Below, piece after piece: positions 16,209 through 25,111 of a stretch of 64,000 bases of DNA. Positions within the stretch are counted from its first letter, which is position 1. Each line of letters opens with the position of its first letter. The DNA lies in contig NZ_CP041188.1 of the NCBI RefSeq assembly GCF_006517235.1, forward strand, positions 2,790,001-2,854,000. Direction: 5' to 3'. The translations under genes were made by a program, and so were the position numbers. The DNA is from Pseudarthrobacter sp. NIBRBAC000502772 (lineage in GTDB: Bacteria; Actinomycetota; Actinomycetes; Actinomycetales; Micrococcaceae). The notes under the pieces were generated by a model. That model did not search any database. It was not told the origin of the DNA and was given only the letters and a program-made list of their open reading frames with translations.

Positions 16209-17438
16209 TTGTCACGGATGATGTCCTCAGCAACCCGCCTCCCCGCAACGGCCAGCGATCCCGATCCGTCGCGGCGGAACAACCTTGCCCTGATCGCGAC
16301 CCTGGTGCACCACCATGGTGTCCTCAGCCGAGCGGAGCTGACCAGACGGACCGGGCTGAACAGGTCCACGGTGGGGACGCTGGTGGGCCAGCTGGTGGCC
16401 CTCGGACTCGTCTATGAAGCGGCGCCGTCCGGCGAGGCCCAGGTTGGCCGTCCGAGCCCGGACGTAAGGCCTGATCCGTCCACGGCGGCATTGGCCGTGA
16501 ACCCGGAAGTGGACGCCGTCACCATCGGGCTGGTGAGCCTGGGCGGAAAAGTCCAGAAGAAAATCCGTTTCGCCACGGAGCGGATCCCCACCGCCAAGGA
16601 AGCAGTCAACATCGCTGCCGCAGTCATTGCAGGGATGCGGTCGGAGCTCGATGCGTCCTACCGGATCGTTGGCATCGGCTTGGCAGTGCCCGGCCTGGTC
16701 AACCGTGCCGACGGGGTGGTCCGCCACGCCCCCCATTTGGGTTGGCGCGACGAACCCGTGGCCCGGATGATGGGCGAGGCCACCGGCTACCCGTGCCTGG
16801 CGGACAACGATGCCTCCCTGGGTGCGGAAGCCGAGCTCATTTTCGGGGCCGGCGCCGGCCGCGGCAACCTGGTCTACCTCAACGGCGGCGCCAGCGGCAT
16901 CGGCGGCGGCGTTATTGCCGACGGGGCGTTGCTGCGCGGGTCCGCCGGATATGCCGGCGAACTCGGACACACCTTCGTGCGCACCGACGGTAAGATCTGC
17001 CACTGCGGGGCCTCCGGCTGCCTCGAAACCGAGGTGTCCCAGTCCCGGCTCTTTGACCTGGCCGGGCTCGGCGGCGGCGACGCCAGCCAGCTGGAAGCGG
17101 CCCTCCGCTCGAAAGCCAGTGCGGAGCTGGCCGCGGAAGTGGCCCGCCAACTGGGCTATCTGGGCATCACCCTGCGCAACGCGGTCAACACGTTCAACCC
17201 GGACGCGATCGTCCTCGATGGGTTCCTGGGCATTCTGCACGCACTCTCGCCTGACACGCTGGACGGCCTGATCCGGACCCAGGCCCTGGACGAGGCGGCG
17301 GGCCGGGCCAGGATCTACCGTGCCGCGCTGGGCTCCGATCTTATGATGATCGGGGCTGCCGAACTGGCGTTTACCCGATTACTCGCGGACCCGGCAGGCA
17401 TCACTGCCCTGCCCGCACCTCCTGCGAAGGTGCGCTGA
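16209..17438 (+). CDS. xylR: ROK-family repressor, probable xylose regulator XylR
   Basis: A ROK protein of about 409 residues with an N-terminal winged helix (LIATLVHHHGVLSRAELTRR, then TGLNRSTVGTLVGQLVALGL) followed by a sugar-kinase-like fold. It has VGIGLAVPGLVN, the ROK signature around GYAGELGHTFV and the zinc motif CHCGASGCLET. ROK repressors of this build control xylose genes in many Gram-positives. It begins two bases after the oxidase stop. The start could be the TTG at 16209 or the ATGs at 16218/16221; no ribosome site decides. Confidence 0.88.
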   Translation: MSRMMSSATRLPATASDPDPSRRNNLALIATLVHHHGVLSRAELTRRTGLNRSTVGTLVGQLVALGLVYEAAPSGEAQVGRPSPDVRPDPSTAALAVNPEVDAVTIGLVSLGGKVQKKIRFATERIPTAKEAVNIAAAVIAGMRSELDASYRIVGIGLAVPGLVNRADGVVRHAPHLGWRDEPVARMMGEATGYPCLADNDASLGAEAELIFGAGAGRGNLVYLNGGASGIGGGVIADGALLRGSAGYAGELGHTFVRTDGKICHCGASGCLETEVSQSRLFDLAGLGGGDASQLEAALRSKASAELAAEVARQLGYLGITLRNAVNTFNPDAIVLDGFLGILHALSPDTLDGLIRTQALDEAAGRARIYRAALGSDLMMIGAAELAFTRLLADPAGITALPAPPAKVR

Positions 17439-17570
17439 GCGGCCTGAGGACGGCACCTCCCCGTGGGCGGGCGTGCCCGGGGCAGTGCTCACGGCGCACG
17501 CTGCTTTCCGCATCGATCACGGCCATAGAATATTTGACAGCACCTTGTCTTCCACCGAAGGGTCCCTCGC

Positions 17571-18584
17571 ATGGGCAACACCATTGACCGACGCCAGCCA
17601 CGCCTGGAGGACGTGGCAGCGCGGGCAAAAGTGTCCCACCAGACGGTCTCGCGGGTCATCAACAACCACCCCAATGTCAGCAGCGCCACCAGGGAGAAAG
17701 TGGAAGCGGCGATTGCGGAACTCGGCTACCGGCGCAACACCGCCGCCAGGAGCCTGGTCACCCGGCGTTCGCAAACCATAGGTGTCCTCGCGGCCGAAAT
17801 GGGGCAGTACGGCCCGGCCAACACCCTTCTCGGGGTCCAGCAGGCTGCCAGGGAGGCCGGTTACTTTGTGAGCATCGAGGCCATCAAGGAGGCCGGAGCG
17901 GATGCCATCTCGGACGCCGTCCGCCATCTCACGGACCAGGGCGCGGACGGGATCATCGTCATTGTGCCCCACGACGGTACCGTTCAGGCGCTGGAGGGCC
18001 TCACCCTGGACGTTCCCGTGATCCTTGTGGGTGCCGCCGGTGGGGGCCTCTTCAGCGGAGCGTTGGTGGACCAGAAGCTCGGGGCGCGCCTGGCGGTCTC
18101 GCACTTGATCGACCTGGGGCACCGGCGGATCGGGCATGTTTCCGGGCCCCAGGACTGGGTTGATGGCAGGTCACGTGCCGAGGGGTGGGGTGAGCGGCTC
18201 CGCGAGGCCGGCCTGGCTGATGACCTGTTGATCGAAGGGGACTGGAGCGCCGGCAGCGGGTACCGGATCGGCCGGCAGCTTGCCGCTGAGCGCACGGCAA
18301 CGGCCCTATTCGTGGGCAATGACCAGATGGCCCTGGGCCTGCTGCGCGCCTTCAGCGAAGCGGGGGTCCGCGTGCCCGACGACGTCTCCGTGGTGGGCTT
18401 CGACGACCAGCCTGAGTCGGGCTACTTCACGCCGCCCCTGACCACCGTGCGCCAGGACTTCGAGGAACTCGGCAGGCGCTGCATGGCCGTTATGCTGAAC
18501 GCCCTTGAGGGCGGCGCGGGCGCAGGCACCATCATGGTGGAGCCGGAGCTGGTTGTCCGCAGCAGCACGTCCGCTCCCGCCTGA
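17571..18584 (+). CDS. LacI-family regulator of the arabinose operon (AraR-like)
   Basis: A 337-residue LacI-type regulator. The helix-turn-helix is LEDVAARAKVSHQTVSRVIN, followed by the hinge GYRRNTAARSLVTRR and a periplasmic-binding-protein-like core (SQTIGVLAAEMGQYG, LVGAAGGGLFSGALVDQKLG, LGHRRIGHVSGP, ALFVGNDQMALGLL, GFDDQPESGYFTPPLTTV). It sits directly upstream of araBDA in the same direction. Corynebacterium has a LacI-type AraR, so an arabinose role is likely. The lac-like operator at 18630-18649 is its probable target. ATG start at MGNTIDRRQ. Confidence 0.9.
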   Translation: MGNTIDRRQPRLEDVAARAKVSHQTVSRVINNHPNVSSATREKVEAAIAELGYRRNTAARSLVTRRSQTIGVLAAEMGQYGPANTLLGVQQAAREAGYFVSIEAIKEAGADAISDAVRHLTDQGADGIIVIVPHDGTVQALEGLTLDVPVILVGAAGGGLFSGALVDQKLGARLAVSHLIDLGHRRIGHVSGPQDWVDGRSRAEGWGERLREAGLADDLLIEGDWSAGSGYRIGRQLAAERTATALFVGNDQMALGLLRAFSEAGVRVPDDVSVVGFDDQPESGYFTPPLTTVRQDFEELGRRCMAVMLNALEGGAGAGTIMVEPELVVRSSTSAPA

Positions 18585-18619
18585 ACCCTTCCTGATCTTC
18601 CCAGCCATAACCCCGACAC

Positions 18620-18649
18620 TTGACGTGCCAATTGTTAGCGCTCACAATT
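18620..18649 (+). promoter_or_regulatory. araB: araBDA promoter with near-symmetric lac-type operator
   Basis: TTGACG (18620-18625) and CACAAT (18643-18648) are 17 bases apart. The 20-base element AATTGTTAGCGCTCACAATT (18630-18649) covers the spacer and -10. It differs from the ideal symmetric E. coli lac operator at a single base. The adjacent LacI-type regulator is the obvious ligand. araB starts 43 bases downstream. Confidence 0.75.
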
Positions 18650-18691
18650 GAATCAATCCGCGCTCACCGGACCAGCTATTTGGAGGACTTC

Positions 18692-20416
18692 ATGGACGTC
18701 ACAGTGGACGGCACAGACAACTACGTCATCGGCGTGGACTACGGAACGCTTTCGGGACGGGCCGTTGTGGTCCGGGTCCGTGACGGCAAGGAACTGGGCA
18801 GCGGTGTCTTCGACTATCCGCACGCCGTGGTCACCGATGCTTTGCCGGCGGATGTGGCGGGTGATGCGGGCGACGGCGCCGGCCGGCTTCCCGGGGAATG
18901 GGCACTTCAAGTGCCGAACGACTACCGCGACGTCCTCCGCCACGCCGTCCCCGCAGCGATCGTAGACGCCGGGATCAACCCGGCGGCCGTCATCGGAATT
19001 GCCACTGACTTCACGGCCTGCACCATGGTTCCGGTCAAGGCCAACGGCACCCCGCTCAACGAACTGCCCGGCTTTGCCAGCCGCCCGCACGCTTACGTGA
19101 AGCTGTGGCGGCACCACGCCGCGCAGCCGCAGGCGGACCGGATCAATGCCCTGGCCGCCGAGCGCGGCGAAGCCTGGCTGCCGCGCTACGGGGGACTGAT
19201 TTCCTCCGAGTGGGAATTCGCCAAGGGCCTGCAGTTGCTGGAAGAGGACCCGGAAGCCTACGCCGCCATGGACCACTGGGTGGAGGCGGCCGACTGGATC
19301 GTCTGGCAGCTTTGCGGCCAATACGTTCGCAACGCCTGCACCGCCGGTTACAAGGGCATCTACCAGGACGGCCGGTACCCCTCCGAGGACTTCCTCGCCG
19401 CGCTGAACCCGGAATTCAAGGACTTCGTCAGCACCAAACTCGAACACACCATCGGGCGCCTCGGCGACGCCGCAGGCTACTTGACCGCCGAGGCCGCCGC
19501 TTGGACCGGACTGCCGGAAGGCATTGCCGTGGCCGTCGGCAACGTGGACGCCCATGTCACCGCCCCGGCCGCAAAAGCCGTGGAGCCGGGGCAGCTGGTG
19601 GCCATCATGGGCACCTCCACCTGCCACGTGATGAACGGCGCCGAACTGCGGGAAGTCCCGGGCATGTGCGGCGTGGTGGACGGCGGGATCGTGGACGGCC
19701 TCTGGGGTTACGAGGCCGGACAGTCCGGCGTAGGCGACATCTTCGGCTGGTTCACCAACAACGGTGTCCCGCCGGAATACCACCAGGCGGCGGCCGCGGC
19801 AGGTCTGGGCATCCACGAATACCTCACCGAACTCGCCGCACACCAGGCCATCGGTGAGCACGGCCTCATCGCCCTGGACTGGCACTCGGGGAACCGTTCG
19901 GTGCTGGTGGACCACGAGCTCTCCGGCGTGGTGGTGGGCCAGACGCTCGCCACCAAGCCCGAGGACACCTACCGCGCGCTGCTGGAGGCCACGGCCTTCG
20001 GCACCCGCACCATCGTGGATGCCTTCCGCGATTCCGGGGTGCCCGTCAAGGAGTTCATCGTGGCCGGCGGCCTGCTGAAGAACAAGCTGCTCATGCAGAT
20101 CTACGCCGACATCACCGGCCTGCAGCTTTCGACCATTGGCTCAACCCAGGGTCCGGCGCTGGGAGCGGCCATCCATGCCGCCGTTGCGGCCGGGAAGTAC
20201 GCCAATATCCGCGAAGCCGCGGCCGCCATGGGCTCAGAACCCGGCGACGTCTACACACCGATCCCGAAGAACGTGGCGGCCTACGAGGAACTGTTCCAGG
20301 AATACCGGACACTCCACGACTACTTCGGCCGGGGAGCCAATGACGTGATGCACCGGCTTAAGGCCATCCAGCGCAACGCCACCAAAGTACTCGTTGCTGC
20401 CGGAGCCTCCGCATGA
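18692..20416 (+). CDS. araB: ribulokinase
   Basis: A 574-residue FGGY kinase that phosphorylates L-ribulose. Features are the phosphate motif VIGVDYGTLSGRAVVVRV near residue 15, GIATDFTACTMVPV, LWRHHAAQPQADRIN, WVEAADWIVWQLCG, MGTSTCHVMNG and the C-terminal FIVAGGLLKNKLLMQIYAD. The AraB-type GTDFT/LWKHHAA signatures separate it from xylulokinase. ATG start with TGGAGG just upstream; the longer in-frame reading from 18620 would overlap the promoter. Its stop overlaps the araD start (ATGA). Confidence 0.96.
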   Translation: MDVTVDGTDNYVIGVDYGTLSGRAVVVRVRDGKELGSGVFDYPHAVVTDALPADVAGDAGDGAGRLPGEWALQVPNDYRDVLRHAVPAAIVDAGINPAAVIGIATDFTACTMVPVKANGTPLNELPGFASRPHAYVKLWRHHAAQPQADRINALAAERGEAWLPRYGGLISSEWEFAKGLQLLEEDPEAYAAMDHWVEAADWIVWQLCGQYVRNACTAGYKGIYQDGRYPSEDFLAALNPEFKDFVSTKLEHTIGRLGDAAGYLTAEAAAWTGLPEGIAVAVGNVDAHVTAPAAKAVEPGQLVAIMGTSTCHVMNGAELREVPGMCGVVDGGIVDGLWGYEAGQSGVGDIFGWFTNNGVPPEYHQAAAAAGLGIHEYLTELAAHQAIGEHGLIALDWHSGNRSVLVDHELSGVVVGQTLATKPEDTYRALLEATAFGTRTIVDAFRDSGVPVKEFIVAGGLLKNKLLMQIYADITGLQLSTIGSTQGPALGAAIHAAVAAGKYANIREAAAAMGSEPGDVYTPIPKNVAAYEELFQEYRTLHDYFGRGANDVMHRLKAIQRNATKVLVAAGASA

Positions 20417-21117
20417 GCACCGCGACCGTAAAGACACCGGACACCATCGCCCGGATCCGGCAGGAAGTCTGCACCCTGCACGCCGAACTGACCCGCTACG
20501 GGCTGGTGGTGTGGACGGCAGGCAATGTCTCCGCGCGCGTTCCAGGCCATAACCTGATGGTCATTAAGCCGTCCGGCGTTTCCTACGAAGACCTCACACC
20601 CGAACAGATGGTGGTCACCGACCTCTACGGCGTGCCCGTGGATGGCGATGCGGACGGTGAGTGGGGCAACCCGCCGCTGTCGCCGTCGTCGGACACCGCG
20701 GCGCACGCATATGTCTACCGGCACATGCCCGACGTCGGCGGTGTGGTGCACACGCACTCCACCTACGCCACGGCGTGGGCAGCCCGGGGCGAGTCGATCC
20801 CGTGCGTGCTGACCATGATGGGCGATGAATTCGGCGGCTCCATCCCGGTAGGCCCGTTCGCGCTGATCGGTGACGACTCGATCGGGCAGGGAATTGTGGA
20901 GACGCTGAAGAATTCCACCTCACCCGCGGTCCTGATGCAGAACCACGGCCCGTTCACCATCGGCAAGGACGCCCGTTCCGCAGTGAAGGCCGCCGTGATG
21001 TGCGAGGAAGTGGCGCGCACCGTCCATGTCGCACGCCAGCTCGGCGAACCTATCGCCATCGACCAGTCCCGGATCGACTCCCTCTACGCCCGCTACCAGA
21101 ACGTCTACGGCCAGTAA
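20413..21117 (+). CDS. araD: L-ribulose-5-phosphate 4-epimerase
   Basis: A 234-residue class II aldolase-like epimerase converting L-ribulose-5-P to D-xylulose-5-P. It has the phosphate-binding [20 protein letters not shown], the zinc histidines in [16 protein letters not shown] and the third ligand region in [11 protein letters not shown]. Length and motifs are typical of AraD. It is translationally coupled to araB by a four-base overlap and is 43 bases from araA. The product enters the pentose phosphate pathway at the same point as that of xylB. Confidence 0.96.
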   Translation: MSTATVKTPDTIARIRQEVCTLHAELTRYGLVVWTAGNVSARVPGHNLMVIKPSGVSYEDLTPEQMVVTDLYGVPVDGDADGEWGNPPLSPSSDTAAHAYVYRHMPDVGGVVHTHSTYATAWAARGESIPCVLTMMGDEFGGSIPVGPFALIGDDSIGQGIVETLKNSTSPAVLMQNHGPFTIGKDARSAVKAAVMCEEVARTVHVARQLGEPIAIDQSRIDSLYARYQNVYGQ

Positions 21118-21160
21118 CTGCCGCCGTCGGCCCAGCCCCAAACTTTCACAGGAGAAAAAC

Positions 21161-22681
21161 ATGAACAACGCCAACAGCACGTCCCTCGGCCACTACGAGG
21201 TCTGGTTCCTCACCGGCAGCCAGCACCTCTACGGCGACGACGTCCTCAAGCAGGTCGCCGCCCAGTCGCAGGAGATTGCCGCCGCGCTGAACGCCTCCTC
21301 CGACGTCCCCGTCAAGGTGGTCTGGAAGCCGGTCCTCACTGATTCGGACGCCATCCGCCGCACCGCGCTGGACGCGAACGCGGACGATTCCGTGATCGGT
21401 GTGACGGCGTGGATGCACACGTTCTCCCCGGCCAAGATGTGGATCCAGGGCCTGGACCTGCTGCGCAAGCCGCTTCTGCACCTGCACACGCAGGCCAATG
21501 TTGAGCTGCCCTGGGCGGACATCGACTTCGACTTCATGAACCTGAACCAGGCCGCCCACGGCGACCGCGAGTTCGGCTACATCCAGTCCCGCCTCGGCAT
21601 TCCCCGCAAGACCGTGGTGGGCCACGTGTCCAACCCGGAAGTCTCGCGCCAGGTGGGCGTGTGGCAGCGGGCGTCGGCCGGCTGGGCCGCGGTCCGGACC
21701 CTCAAGCTGACCCGCTTCGGTGACAACATGCGCAACGTCGCCGTCACCGAAGGCGACAAGACCGAAGCGGAGCTGCGCTTCGGCGTCTCCGTGAACACGT
21801 GGTCCGTCAACGAACTCGCCGACGCCGTGCACGGCGCCGCAGAGTCCGACGTCGACGCACTGGTTGCGGAATACGAGAGCCTCTACGAGGTGCTCCCGGA
21901 ACTCCGCGCCGGGGGAGCGCGGCACGAGTCGCTGCGATACAGCGCCCGGATCGAACTGGGGCTGCGCAGCTTCCTGGAGGCCAACGGCTCCGCCGCGTTC
22001 ACCACCTCGTTTGAGGATCTTGGCGAACTGCGCCAGCTGCCGGGCATGGCCGTGCAGCGGCTCATGGCCGACGGGTACGGCTTCGGCGCCGAGGGCGACT
22101 GGAAGACGGCCATTCTGGTCCGCGCCGCCAAGGTAATGGGCGCGGGCCTGCCCGGCGGCGCCTCCCTGATGGAGGACTACACGTACCACCTCGAGCCCGG
22201 CGCCGAGAAGATCCTGGGCGCGCACATGCTCGAGGTCTGCCCGTCGCTGACGGCCACAAAACCGCGCGTCGAGATCCACCCGCTCGGTATCGGCGGCAAG
22301 GAAGACCCGGTCCGGATGGTGTTTGACACCGACGCCGGCCCCGGTGTCGTGGTGGCGCTCTCGGACATGCGCGACCGCTTCCGGCTCGTGGCGAACGCCG
22401 TCGACGTCGTGGACCTGGACGAGCCGCTGCCCAACCTGCCGGTGGCCCGGGCTCTCTGGTCGCCGAAACCCGACTTCGCCACGTCGGCCGCCGCGTGGCT
22501 CACCGCAGGCGCCGCGCACCATACGGTACTGTCCACGCAGGTGGGTCTGGACGTGTTCGAGGACTTCGCCGAAATTGCCAAGACCGAGCTCCTCACCATC
22601 GATGAAGGCACCACCATCAAGCAGTTCAAGAAGGAACTCAACTGGAACGCCGCCTACTATAAGCTGGCTGGCGGCCTGTGA
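21161..22681 (+). CDS. araA: L-arabinose isomerase
   Basis: A 506-residue metal-dependent isomerase converting L-arabinose to L-ribulose. Recognised by [20 protein letters not shown] at the N-terminus, [45 protein letters not shown] and the active-site segment [15 protein letters not shown] stretch [21 protein letters not shown] strong AGGAG precedes the ATG. The order araB-D-A is the one found in several actinobacteria. The stop overlaps the next start (GTGA). Confidence 0.97.
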   Translation: MNNANSTSLGHYEVWFLTGSQHLYGDDVLKQVAAQSQEIAAALNASSDVPVKVVWKPVLTDSDAIRRTALDANADDSVIGVTAWMHTFSPAKMWIQGLDLLRKPLLHLHTQANVELPWADIDFDFMNLNQAAHGDREFGYIQSRLGIPRKTVVGHVSNPEVSRQVGVWQRASAGWAAVRTLKLTRFGDNMRNVAVTEGDKTEAELRFGVSVNTWSVNELADAVHGAAESDVDALVAEYESLYEVLPELRAGGARHESLRYSARIELGLRSFLEANGSAAFTTSFEDLGELRQLPGMAVQRLMADGYGFGAEGDWKTAILVRAAKVMGAGLPGGASLMEDYTYHLEPGAEKILGAHMLEVCPSLTATKPRVEIHPLGIGGKEDPVRMVFDTDAGPGVVVALSDMRDRFRLVANAVDVVDLDEPLPNLPVARALWSPKPDFATSAAAWLTAGAAHHTVLSTQVGLDVFEDFAEIAKTELLTIDEGTTIKQFKKELNWNAAYYKLAGGL

Positions 22682-23580
22682 ACGGCGCCGAACTTCAGCT
22701 CGTCTCGGGGGACTACACCGCCTCCGTCGTGCAGCGCGGCGGTGCCCTGAGGCGGCTGACGTTCCAGGGCCGGGACCTGGTGGTGCCGTTCGACGCCGAT
22801 GCGCCCATCCCGTCCTACCGGGGGATCGTCGCTGCGCCGTGGCCCAACCGGATCGCCGACGGCACCTACCGTATTGCCGGCGTCGAGCATCAACTGCCCA
22901 TCAACGAACCGGAGAGGGGCACGGCGCTGCACGGGCTCGCCTTCGACCGATTGTGGACCGTTGAACGCAGCGGTGCCGATGCGCTGAGCCTGTCCTGTGA
23001 GATCCCCGGCGCGCCTGGGTATCCGTTCCACCTTCGGCTCCGCCTCGAATACAAGTTGGACGACGCCGGGCTGCACACCACCGTCACGGCAAACAACGCC
23101 GGAGACGAGGCGGCCCCTTACGGGGTTTGCCCGCACCCGTATCTGCTGGCGGGCCCCGCGCCTCTGGATGAATGGACCGTCCGGATCCCCGCGGGGTCTT
23201 TCCTCGAGGTCACGCCGGACCGGCTCCTGCCGGTCGCCACCCGGACGGTGGAGGGCCACCACTTCGACTTCCGGGCGCCGCGGGCAATCGGCGGCACACA
23301 GATCGACCACGCCTTCACCGACCTTGAGTTCGACGACGGCGGCCACGCCCACCTGATCGCCAGGGACCCCGGCGGAACCGGGGTGGGCATGGCCTGGGAC
23401 CGGACATGCCCCTGGCTGCAGATCCATACCGCCGACAAACCCGCCCCCGCAGCAAACAGGCTGGGCCTGGCGGTTGAGCCGATGACCTGTCCGCCGGACG
23501 CCTTCAACAGCGGCCAGGACCTGCTGCAGCTGGAACCGGGCAGCAGCCACCAGGCCGGCTGGAGTATCTTCGCCGCCTGA
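22678..23580 (+). CDS. aldose 1-epimerase family protein
   Basis: A 300-residue galactose-mutarotase-like protein starting at a GTG that overlaps the araA stop. The fold is indicated by [33 protein letters not shown], the active-site histidine region [12 protein letters not shown] and the late acidic segment [16 protein letters not shown]. It probably interconverts anomers of L-arabinose for the isomerase. As the last gene of the ara operon it is followed by a strong hairpin at 23611-23651. Confidence 0.92.
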   Translation: MNGAELQLVSGDYTASVVQRGGALRRLTFQGRDLVVPFDADAPIPSYRGIVAAPWPNRIADGTYRIAGVEHQLPINEPERGTALHGLAFDRLWTVERSGADALSLSCEIPGAPGYPFHLRLRLEYKLDDAGLHTTVTANNAGDEAAPYGVCPHPYLLAGPAPLDEWTVRIPAGSFLEVTPDRLLPVATRTVEGHHFDFRAPRAIGGTQIDHAFTDLEFDDGGHAHLIARDPGGTGVGMAWDRTCPWLQIHTADKPAPAANRLGLAVEPMTCPPDAFNSGQDLLQLEPGSSHQAGWSIFAA

Positions 23581-23610
23581 TGCCGCGTGATGGTGGCGCT
23601 GATACGCACA

Positions 23611-23651
23611 GAAGCGGCCGGCCCCGGCAGTCTGCCGGGGCCGGCCGCTTC
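23611..23651. terminator. ara operon terminator hairpin
   Basis: A perfect 19-base GC-rich stem (23611-23629 with 23633-23651) and a three-base loop, 30 bases after the epimerase stop. There is no T-run, as is frequent in high-GC actinobacteria. Confidence 0.7.
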
Positions 23652-24076
23652 GGAGGCGGGCGCCTGCTCCAGGACAGCTGCCGCCTCCCGCAGGGACAAC
23701 ACAATCACGCCGTTATCGTCGCCCAGCACCCAGTCGCCGGGGCCACGTCCACGCCCCCGCATGTCACGGGAACGTTGATCGCAGACTCCGTGCCGTGTAC
23801 ACGCTTGGTGGTGAGGCACGACGTGCCGCGGGCGAAGACGGGCAGGCCGGTGCCAGGGTAGGCCGAGGCAAACGTGCCGAATGCGAGCATGGTGCCCACC
23901 AGCGGGTCGAAGCTGGGGAAGAAGATTTTGTTGAAGACGAGCGCGGAAGCTGTTCCGAAAACGAAGAGGTCGTACCACTCGACGGTGGTACCGATGACGC
24001 TGGCGAGGGCGATTTTGCGCATTTTTGCGAGGTCCAGCCGTGCCGTAGCAGCGGCGGTGGTGGTGGTATTTACCAC
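23650..24076 (-). pseudogene. deletion scar: MHS-family transporter start joined to RraA-family tail
   Basis: From the ATG at 24076 the first 72 or so residues are the N-terminus of an MHS-type MFS transporter (MRKIALASVIGTTVEWYDLF, VFGTASALVFNK, FFPSFDPLVGTMLAFGTFA). Around 23855 the frame switches without a break to the C-terminal part of an RraA/HMG-aldolase-like enzyme (FARGTSCLTTKRVHGTESAI, NVPVTCGGVDVAPG). A one-base loss after GGVDVAP shifts the frame; the correct continuation (DWVLGDDNGVIVLSLREAAA) is readable in the next frame down to the ara terminator. This is a fused, then frameshifted, remnant of two genes. Confidence 0.75.
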
Positions 24077-24120
24077 GTTGGAGTTCAGTGGCTAAAAATC
24101 CACCAGAAAAGGCCGATAAA

Positions 24121-24132
24121 TGTGAGTTCACA
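24121..24132. promoter_or_regulatory. operator-like palindrome ahead of the scar
   Basis: TGTGAGTTCACA is palindromic apart from its two central bases and lies 45 bases before the ATG of the transporter remnant. It may be the surviving operator of the lost locus. Evidence is the symmetry alone. Confidence 0.3.
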
Positions 24133-24209
24133 CAACATGCCCCTCAGGTATTAACGGGCCGCTACGCGCAGACCATTACCAGTCGGGCGGCCTGCGCCGG
24201 ATCAGTGCG

Positions 24210-24563
24210 TCACACCTGGGCAGAAAGTTCGTGCCGGGTCAGGTTCAGGTACACCTTTCCGTCTTCGACCCGGTTGATGGCATCCGCAGCAGCATACGAG
24301 TCGCTTGCCCAGAATCCGCGGGCATCGATTTTGATGTAGCCCGAATGGAACAACCGCCGGGCCATCAGCTCGGGTACTTTCGGTTCCCTGCCGAAGACAG
24401 CACTCAGCCCGAGGTTGATCAAATCCTGTTGGGAAGCCGTGGCGGCTTCTTCGAACACTTCTGCCTTAGTGTTGGGCGGAACGATGCGCTCAACCGCACC
24501 GATATCATCGCCCGACGCATCCACAACGCGCATTCCCTTGGACACGGATTCCAAGACGTCCAC
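24210..24563 (-). CDS. DUF2171/PRC-barrel-like small protein
   Basis: A 117-residue protein starting at a GTG preceded by GGAGGAGG. The N-terminal VSKGMRVVDASGDDIGAVER strand pair and the C-terminal GYIKIDARGFWASDSYAAAD, then INRVEDGKVYLNLTRHEL resemble the paired beta segments of DUF2171/PRC-barrel proteins. A less conserved middle (residues about 35-65) links them. Function is unknown; such proteins are often stress-related in actinobacteria. It stands alone in a region of decayed genes but shows no damage. Confidence 0.6.
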   Translation of the reverse strand: MDVLESVSKGMRVVDASGDDIGAVERIVPPNTKAEVFEEAATASQQDLINLGLSAVFGREPKVPELMARRLFHSGYIKIDARGFWASDSYAAADAINRVEDGKVYLNLTRHELSAQV

Positions 24564-24663
24564 GATCGTCCTCCTCCACTCAACTTCATTACGGCACCGT
24601 TGCGCCCCACGGTCAAGGGGGTGTGGCTTGGGCGGGCGCCGCCACTGGTGACGCTCGCAGACG

Positions 24664-24897
24664 TCAGGCCCACGCCACTACCAGCCTGGCCACCTGGGCG
24701 GGAACGGCAAGGTCGATTCCGGTCAGGTCCTGGGTGGTGATGTTTCCTGTGGACAGGAAATGACGCACCGTCTCCTCGAGGCGTTCGCGTTCTCCGCCGC
24801 GGCGCGGCGAGAGTGCCGCGTCCAGGTCCGCCCACAAGTCCAGGCCGGCGTCCTGGAGCTGTTGCTTGGCCAGCCGGGCCCACGCCGCGGCGGCCGT
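24664..24897 (-). pseudogene. PucR/CdaR-type regulator C-terminal remnant
   Basis: The minus strand encodes LTAAAAWARLAKQQLQDAGL, an LEETVRHFLSTGNI helix and the tail LTGIDLAVPAQVARLVVAWA before a stop at 24664. This is the end of a PucR/CdaR-family regulator, but the helix-turn-helix core (normally HRNTLRYRL-like, between the STGN and LTGxDL segments) is deleted. No start belongs to it. PucR proteins regulate purine/ureide or amino-acid catabolism. Confidence 0.5.
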
Positions 24898-24915
24898 CAG
24901 GGGTCCCTCCTGGGC

Positions 24916-25060
24916 GCCGCCATGCTGGTGGTGGCCGCCCGCGAACTGGCCGACAGGTTCCCCGGCGTGCTGCACACCTCCGTGGGTGAGCTGACCGTGT
25001 ATCCCAATTCGCCGGTGGTGGTCCCGTCCCGGGTCAACCTCCTGCTTTACCTGCGCAACC
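24916..25060 (+). pseudogene. Zn-dependent amidohydrolase (hydantoinase/carbamoylase, M20-like) fragment
   Basis: The plus strand carries an internal piece of an allantoate/N-carbamoyl-amino-acid hydrolase: AAMLVVAARELADRFPGVLH followed by TSVGELTVYPNSPVVVPSRV and a strand like LLLYLR. This matches the dimerization-domain region where intact proteins read ARELADRFPG...TVG..TVxPNSxNVVP. Both ends of the gene are missing and no start or stop belongs to it. It abuts the oppositely oriented PucR-like tail at about 24900. Confidence 0.55.
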
Positions 25061-25063
25061 CAA

Positions 25064-25101
25064 ATAGCCCGGTGCGCGGCAACTGCCGCGCACCGGGCTA
25101 T
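25064..25101 (-). terminator. terminator of the apionate operon
   Basis: A perfect 17-base stem (25064-25080 with 25085-25101) with a four-base loop, 10 bases after the apnO stop. It is followed on the minus strand by TTTGGGTT, so it resembles an intrinsic terminator for leftward transcription. Confidence 0.8.
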
Positions 25102-25111
25102 CACTTGAGGC

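Noticed and set aside
18653..22522. Minus-strand frames of 420 and 458 codons opposite araB and araA
   Set aside because: Low-complexity mirror frames of strongly conserved genes; no protein-family features.
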